This document shows, in pieces, positions 4,490 to 8,188 of a DNA stretch of 8,188 bases. The translations under genes and the position numbers were made by a program. The notes under the pieces are model-generated. The model had not been told where the DNA came from. It saw only the letters and a list, made by a program, of their open reading frames with translations, and searched no databases. The stretch lies in the NCBI GenBank assembly GCA_015489285.1, contig WGAA01000029.1, positions 1-8,188 of the forward strand. Reading direction: 5' to 3'. This DNA comes from Anaerolineae bacterium (lineage in GTDB: Bacteria; Chloroflexota; Anaerolineae; JAADDB01). The first letter of the stretch is position 1; every line of letters starts with the position of its first letter.

Positions 4490-5839
4490 ATGGACGAACG
4501 GCAGCGACAATCTCTTAGCGAGCGGGAAAAGGAGATCCTGGCCCTCCTGGCCACGGGGGCGACCAACCAGGAGATCGCGCGCGCCCTACACATCAGCCCC
4601 AACACGGTCAAGGTCCACTTGCGCAACATCTACGCCAAACTCGACGTCATGAACCGCTCCGAGGCCATTCTCGTCGGCCTTCAGGAGGGGATCATCACCC
4701 TCCCCGGGGTGGACACCGGTACCCCTTTGCCCACGCCTCCTCCCGTGCCCGTCGCGGTGCCCCACCTCACGTGGGTCATCATCGGCGGGCTCCTGGCCGG
4801 GCTCCTCACCGTGGTCTTGCTCCTCTGGTATCCGGGGTACACCCACACCGCGCGTGGCCGCCCGGCCGCCCTCCTGGTCAGCGACCTGGGCCGGGGTGAG
4901 GGGGCCCTTCCCCATCGTCGGGACCTGCCGCGCTGGCTCCGCCAGACTCCCCTTTCGATCCCCCTGGCCCGGATGGCCACGGCCACCTGGCAGGGTCGGG
5001 TCTTCACCTTTGGCGGGGAAACTCCTGACGGGGTGACCGGCGCGACCTTCGTCTACGATCCCGCTCGTGGGGTGTGGGCCTCGGCCGCAAGCAAGCCCAC
5101 GCCGGTGAGCAATGCCCAGGCCGTCCGGGTCGGGGACCGGATCTTCGTGTTCGGGGGCACGACGGAAACCTTTACTCCCACCTCTCGGGTGGAGATCTAC
5201 GATCCCGTGCAGGACCGGTGGGAGCAGGGGACGCCCATGCCCCATCCTGTGGCCGGATACGCGCTGGCCCGCTGGAAAGGGCGCATCTTCCTCTTCGGGG
5301 GCTGGGATGGGCACGTGTACCTGACCTCCGTGTACGCTTACGACCCGGAGGAGGACCGATGGGCCGTGCTCCCTCCCATGAGTGCCCCCCGGGCCTTCGC
5401 GGTCGCGGCCACGCTGGGGGACGTCATCTACGTCATCGGCGGCTATGACGGTCAGGCGGATGTCCCCGACGTGTGGGCCTTTGACCCCAACACCCTGGAA
5501 ACGGGGGGAAATCCCTGGTCCCAACTCCAGCCCCTCCTCTCGCCCCGGGGAGGCGCGGGGGTGGCGGTGAGCGCCAACGCCATCTACGTCATCGGCGGGG
5601 GCATGGGCCTGACGGTGGAGGGCGCAGAGCGATACGACGTGACGACGGATACGTGGGCCCGCATCGAAACGCCGTACGGTCCCAACTGGCGGCACATGGG
5701 CGTAGCCGTCATTGGGGGGGACATCCTCACCATAGGGGGATGGGCGGGCGCCCACCTGCCCTACGTGGAGCGCTATCAGGCCTCCTTCCGCAACTTCATC
5801 CCTTACGGACCGGTGCATGTGGAAGAAGGGGGGAAATAG
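4490..5839 (+). CDS. Transmembrane regulator: LuxR-type HTH, one TM helix, Kelch beta-propeller
   Basis: This 449-residue protein has three parts. Residues 8-62 are a LuxR/NarL-type helix-turn-helix (LSEREKEILALLATGATNQE then IARALHISPNTVKVHLRNIY), with no receiver domain. Residues 73-91 form a Pro-Thr-rich linker. Residues 94-114 are one hydrophobic span (WVIIGGLLAGLLTVVLLLWY). The remainder holds six Kelch repeats with paired glycines at about 175, 222, 270, 317, 369 and 416, each followed by a YDP or similar turn and a W about 10 residues on, spaced about 47 residues apart, which is enough for one six-bladed propeller. The DNA-binding end should be cytoplasmic and the propeller outside, giving a ToxR/CadC-like one-component sensor with an unusual domain pair. 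The few charges flanking the helix do not strengthen this topology. The start ATG follows the HEAT gene's TGA immediately; GGAGGA lies 13 nt upstream inside that gene. Ligand and target promoters are unknown. Confidence 0.88.
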   Translation: MDERQRQSLSEREKEILALLATGATNQEIARALHISPNTVKVHLRNIYAKLDVMNRSEAILVGLQEGIITLPGVDTGTPLPTPPPVPVAVPHLTWVIIGGLLAGLLTVVLLLWYPGYTHTARGRPAALLVSDLGRGEGALPHRRDLPRWLRQTPLSIPLARMATATWQGRVFTFGGETPDGVTGATFVYDPARGVWASAASKPTPVSNAQAVRVGDRIFVFGGTTETFTPTSRVEIYDPVQDRWEQGTPMPHPVAGYALARWKGRIFLFGGWDGHVYLTSVYAYDPEEDRWAVLPPMSAPRAFAVAATLGDVIYVIGGYDGQADVPDVWAFDPNTLETGGNPWSQLQPLLSPRGGAGVAVSANAIYVIGGGMGLTVEGAERYDVTTDTWARIETPYGPNWRHMGVAVIGGDILTIGGWAGAHLPYVERYQASFRNFIPYGPVHVEEGGK

Positions 5840-5932
5840 GGGCCCTGCCCGACGTTGCATCCTTCCCGATTTTACCCCTGCGCCCCCACACATTACCATA
5901 TGCCTGAACCTATCCCGGCACAAAGGCACATC

Positions 5933-6523
5933 ATGAAACGAGAAGCGACCATCGAACGCACGACCCGAGAGACATCCGTCACCGTTCACCTGGTCCTCGA
6001 CGGTACGGGGAAGGCGGACGTGCGCACGGGTATCGGCTTCTACGACCACATGTGGACCCTCTTCGCGTCCCACGGCCTTTTCGACCTGTCCATCCGGGCG
6101 GAAGGGGACCTCCACGTGGACGAGCACCACACGGTGGAGGACGTGGCCATCTGTGTGGGCCAGGCCATCCACGAGGCGCTGGGGGACCGGCGGGGCATCG
6201 TGCGCACGGCCCACGCTTACGTGCCCATGGACGAGGCCCTGGCCCGCGTGGTGGTGGACCTGAGCGGGCGGCCCTACGCGGTGTTCCGGGCCCAATGGCA
6301 CACCCCGCGCGTGGGCGGGTTGGGCACCGACCTGGTCTTCCACATCTTCCAGACGCTGGCCGTGCACGCGCGCATGAACCTGCACGCTCACGTCCTCTAC
6401 GGGGAGAACGACCACCATCAGATCGAAGCCCTTTTCAAGGCCCTGGCCCGCGCGTTGGACGCGGCCACCCGCCTCGACCCACGACGTGGGGACATCCCCT
6501 CCACCAAAGGGGTCCTTACATGA
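5933..6523 (+). CDS. hisB: Imidazoleglycerol-phosphate dehydratase
   Basis: HisB (EC 4.2.1.19) removes water from imidazole glycerol phosphate to give imidazole acetol phosphate, the sixth step of cytoplasmic histidine synthesis. The 196-residue length fits the monofunctional enzyme, with no fused phosphatase. Visible hallmarks are GIGFYDHM (33-40), the first metal motif HHTVE (65-69) within DEHHTVED, the second metal motif HHQIE (161-165) within GENDHHQIEA, and the C-terminal PSTKGVL. The two HHxxE motifs bind the manganese pair. I chose ATG 5933, which begins MKREATIERTTRETSV as in the family and has AAAGG 6 nt upstream; an in-frame ATG at 5900 and a TTG at 5855 would add unmatched residues. 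It lies 93 nt after the Kelch gene with no clear terminator or promoter between, and overlaps the next gene by ATGA. No other his gene is in the window. Confidence 0.96.
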   Translation: MKREATIERTTRETSVTVHLVLDGTGKADVRTGIGFYDHMWTLFASHGLFDLSIRAEGDLHVDEHHTVEDVAICVGQAIHEALGDRRGIVRTAHAYVPMDEALARVVVDLSGRPYAVFRAQWHTPRVGGLGTDLVFHIFQTLAVHARMNLHAHVLYGENDHHQIEALFKALARALDAATRLDPRRGDIPSTKGVLT

Positions 6524-7521
6524 AGGATCGTGCTGCCGCACGTCGAAGCGTCGCTACCGTCGCCTTCCTTCTCCTCTTCCTTTTCACCGTGGGGTGGGAG
6601 GGGTATCGCTTCTGGACGCCGCGGGACGTGGAGGGGGACATACGCCAGGTCGGCCGCATCGGGCAGGACACGTACGCCCTCTACCTGGAGGGCACGCACG
6701 CCTACATCAGCCAGGCCGCCCAGATCCTGGTCGTGGATGTCGCCTCCCCTAAGAATCCCCGGATAGTGGCCCAGAGTACCGGCCGCCAGGGCATCATCAG
6801 CCGCCTCCTCGCCCAACCCCCGTACATCTACACGGTCAGCCGGGAGGATGCCTTGCGGGTCTTGGAGGTCCGTGAGGGGAAGGTGGAGAACGTGGCGTAC
6901 CTGGATCTGCCCGCCTGGGGGGAGGATGTGGTCGCCCGGGAGGGCAAACTCTACGTGGCCAACGCGTGGGAGGGCCTGGCGGTGGTGGACGCGACCACGC
7001 CCACGTCCCCCCGTCTCCTCGCCTCTCATCCCGTGTCCCGCTACGCGTACGGCCTGGCCCTGGCCTACCCTTACGCTTTTGTGGCCGGTTGGGACACCGG
7101 CCTGTGGGTCGTCGATGTTCGGGACCCGCAGCATCCCGCCCTCGTCGGTCGCTACGATACCCCGGGGCGGGCCTCCCGGGTGGTCGTTTCCGGGGGGATG
7201 GCCTACGTTGCCGACGGGGGAGGCGTCGAGGTGGTGGACGTCTCCGACCCCACACACCCGGTGCACGTGGCCCGCTACACCACCCCCGGGTGGACGTTCG
7301 GCCTCTCCGTGGCCGGGCCCTACCTGGCCGTGGCCTGCGGCGGCCCGGGCATCTACGTTTTCGACGTCCGTCATCCCCGGCAGGCCCGACTCATCGGCTC
7401 CTACGACACGCCGGGCGCGGGGAATGACGTGGTCTTCAGGCCGCCCTATCTCTTCGTCGCCGACGGGAGGCCGGGGCTCCTCATCCTCGAATTCCGCGAA
7501 ACAGGGGAACGTCCGCAATGA
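6520..7521 (+). CDS. Membrane-anchored LVIVD-repeat beta-propeller protein
   Basis: A 333-residue protein that starts at an ATG overlapping the hisB stop (ATGA), with AAAGGGG 7 nt upstream. Residues 1-10 are basic (KDRAAARRS) and 11-26 hydrophobic (VATVAFLLLFLFTVGW), an export signal or uncleaved anchor; no clear AxA cleavage site is seen. The rest is built of about seven repeats of roughly 42 residues of the LVIVD type, with cores such as ILVVDVASPKNPRIV (69-83), GLAVVDATTPTSPRLL (152-167), GLWVVDVRDPQHPALVGRYD (194-213), VEVVDVSDPTHPVHVARYT (236-254) and IYVFDVRHPRQARLIGSYD (278-296). Seven such blades would close one propeller outside the membrane. LVIVD proteins are common in Chloroflexi, Bacteroidetes and archaea, but their ligands are mostly unknown. 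A frame open upstream to 6052 is a shadow of hisB. It ends in an ATGA overlap with the DUF2298 gene. Confidence 0.88.
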   Translation: MKDRAAARRSVATVAFLLLFLFTVGWEGYRFWTPRDVEGDIRQVGRIGQDTYALYLEGTHAYISQAAQILVVDVASPKNPRIVAQSTGRQGIISRLLAQPPYIYTVSREDALRVLEVREGKVENVAYLDLPAWGEDVVAREGKLYVANAWEGLAVVDATTPTSPRLLASHPVSRYAYGLALAYPYAFVAGWDTGLWVVDVRDPQHPALVGRYDTPGRASRVVVSGGMAYVADGGGVEVVDVSDPTHPVHVARYTTPGWTFGLSVAGPYLAVACGGPGIYVFDVRHPRQARLIGSYDTPGAGNDVVFRPPYLFVADGRPGLLILEFRETGERPQ

Positions 7522-8188
7522 TCGATGTGGTCCGCTGGAACATGATACTGTTCGTCCTGGTGGGGGCCTTTCTGCCCGTGACGTATCGGGTGGCCCGGGC
7601 CCTTCTCGTCACCGATGAGGCGCGGATGGCGGACGTGAGCGCGGCCTTTGCCCTCCCCGTGGGCCTCCTGCTGATCACGTACGTGAGTTGGCTCGGCATG
7701 GTGGTTCACCTTCCCCTCCACCGCCCGCTCTGGCTCTGGGTCCTCGTTGGGATGGTGGCCGCGGGGACGTGGTGGCGGTGGGGGCGGGATACGCTGGCAC
7801 TCCTGCGGGCAGAAGGGCGGAGGATGCTGGGCGTGGCAGGGCTCTACCTCCTCGTAGGAGGGGTATGGTGGGTCCTGCGGGCGGCGGGGAACGCGCACTT
7901 CATCCCCGTTGGGGAGCACGTGATGAACCTCTCCTTTGCCCAGATGTTCCCCAGGTATCAACAGATCCCGCCCCCTAACCCCTTCTTCGCGAGGCAGGTC
8001 ATCGACTTCTATTACTACTTCTTCGCCCTCATCATCAGCACCCTGGCCCAGATGACGTTCTTGCCCCTGCACGAGGCGTATTTCCTCATGGGGGTGACGT
8101 GGCCGGCGCTGGTGGCCGCGCACATTTACGTCCTGGTGCGCGCCCTGAGCCGACGCCGCGTGACGCCGTGGCTCGCGGTGGGCTTCTA
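7518..8188 (+). CDS. DUF2298 / Chlor_Arch_YYY integral membrane protein, N-terminal part
   Basis: The frame runs off the window; 223 residues are visible. The start ATG overlaps the previous stop (ATGA), with a modest AGGGGA 9 nt upstream. Hydrophobic spans lie at about 9-27, 41-63, 70-86, 104-122, 163-183 and 187-208. Between the fourth and fifth spans is the family signature: GEHVMNLSFAQMF (132-144), then PPPNPFFARQVIDFYYYFF (151-169) with the triple tyrosine Y165-Y167. This matches the YYY domain (TIGR03662, Pfam DUF2298), found in very hydrophobic proteins of several hundred residues in Chloroflexi and archaea. Their role is unproven; a lipid-linked sugar glycosyltransferase-like (GT-C) function is often suspected. 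Family members are far longer, so most of the gene lies beyond the window. Confidence 0.9.
   Translation, partial: MIDVVRWNMILFVLVGAFLPVTYRVARALLVTDEARMADVSAAFALPVGLLLITYVSWLGMVVHLPLHRPLWLWVLVGMVAAGTWWRWGRDTLALLRAEGRRMLGVAGLYLLVGGVWWVLRAAGNAHFIPVGEHVMNLSFAQMFPRYQQIPPPNPFFARQVIDFYYYFFALIISTLAQMTFLPLHEAYFLMGVTWPALVAAHIYVLVRALSRRRVTPWLAVGF

Noticed and set aside
6052..6519. Upstream extension of the LVIVD gene frame across hisB
   Set aside because: The extra residues are Arg-Pro-Gly-rich out-of-frame hisB; the ATG at 6520 has a ribosome binding site and opens directly into a signal/anchor segment.
4586..6541. A 651-codon open frame on the minus strand across the Kelch and hisB genes
   Set aside because: It is antisense to two well-recognised genes, is rich in His, Gly, Arg and Pro without domain-like pattern, and follows from scarce stops in GC-rich coding DNA.

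Overview
The window is GC-rich bacterial DNA that most resembles the Chloroflexota (Anaerolineae-like). This placement is an inference from four signs: the start of a DUF2298 / Chlor_Arch_YYY membrane protein, a family known mainly from Chloroflexi and archaea; a secreted SdrD-B-type protein ending in a tyrosine-leucine-proline tail like those common in Chloroflexi; several membrane-anchored beta-propeller proteins; and repeat-laden intergenic DNA. No rRNA, tRNA, CRISPR array, transposase or integrase was seen.

Layout. Bases 1-444 are the 3' end of a surface protein with Cna-B/SdrD-B domains, closed by a strong intrinsic terminator (453-488). A cytochrome P450 (492-1829, minus strand) converges on it; it starts at a TTG codon behind a strong ribosome binding site and has a TATAAT box upstream. 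About 800 bases without a gene follow (1830-2629), facing outward promoters at both edges. This stretch is packed with structure: five clusters of a degenerate 7-base tandem repeat (TNACGNN), an exact 28-base direct repeat, recurring 'tggcgtg' boxes each followed by a different hairpin, a 16-bp perfect stem, and a roughly 100-nt nested inverted repeat. Then comes a short-chain-type acyl-CoA dehydrogenase (2630-3778) with its own TATAAT box, followed by a perfect 35-nt palindrome.

The right half is one rightward gene run. A HEAT-like helical repeat protein (3866-4489) abuts, with no gap, a membrane regulator candidate (4490-5839) made of an N-terminal LuxR-type helix-turn-helix, a proline-rich linker, one membrane segment and a six-bladed Kelch propeller. 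After 93 bases comes hisB (5933-6523), which overlaps by ATGA a membrane-anchored LVIVD-repeat propeller (6520-7521). That gene overlaps by ATGA the start of the DUF2298 polytopic membrane protein (7518 to beyond the window end).

How the genes may work together. The HEAT protein and the HTH-Kelch protein look translationally coupled and may form a sensor/regulator pair in which an outside propeller signals to a DNA-binding domain inside. The hisB-LVIVD-DUF2298 overlaps suggest one transcript joining a histidine biosynthesis enzyme to two envelope proteins of unknown role. P450 and acyl-CoA dehydrogenase could both act on lipids or fatty acyl substrates, but nothing in the window ties them to one pathway. 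The least ordinary items are the transmembrane LuxR-Kelch regulator with its HEAT partner and the structured repeat field at 1900-2490.
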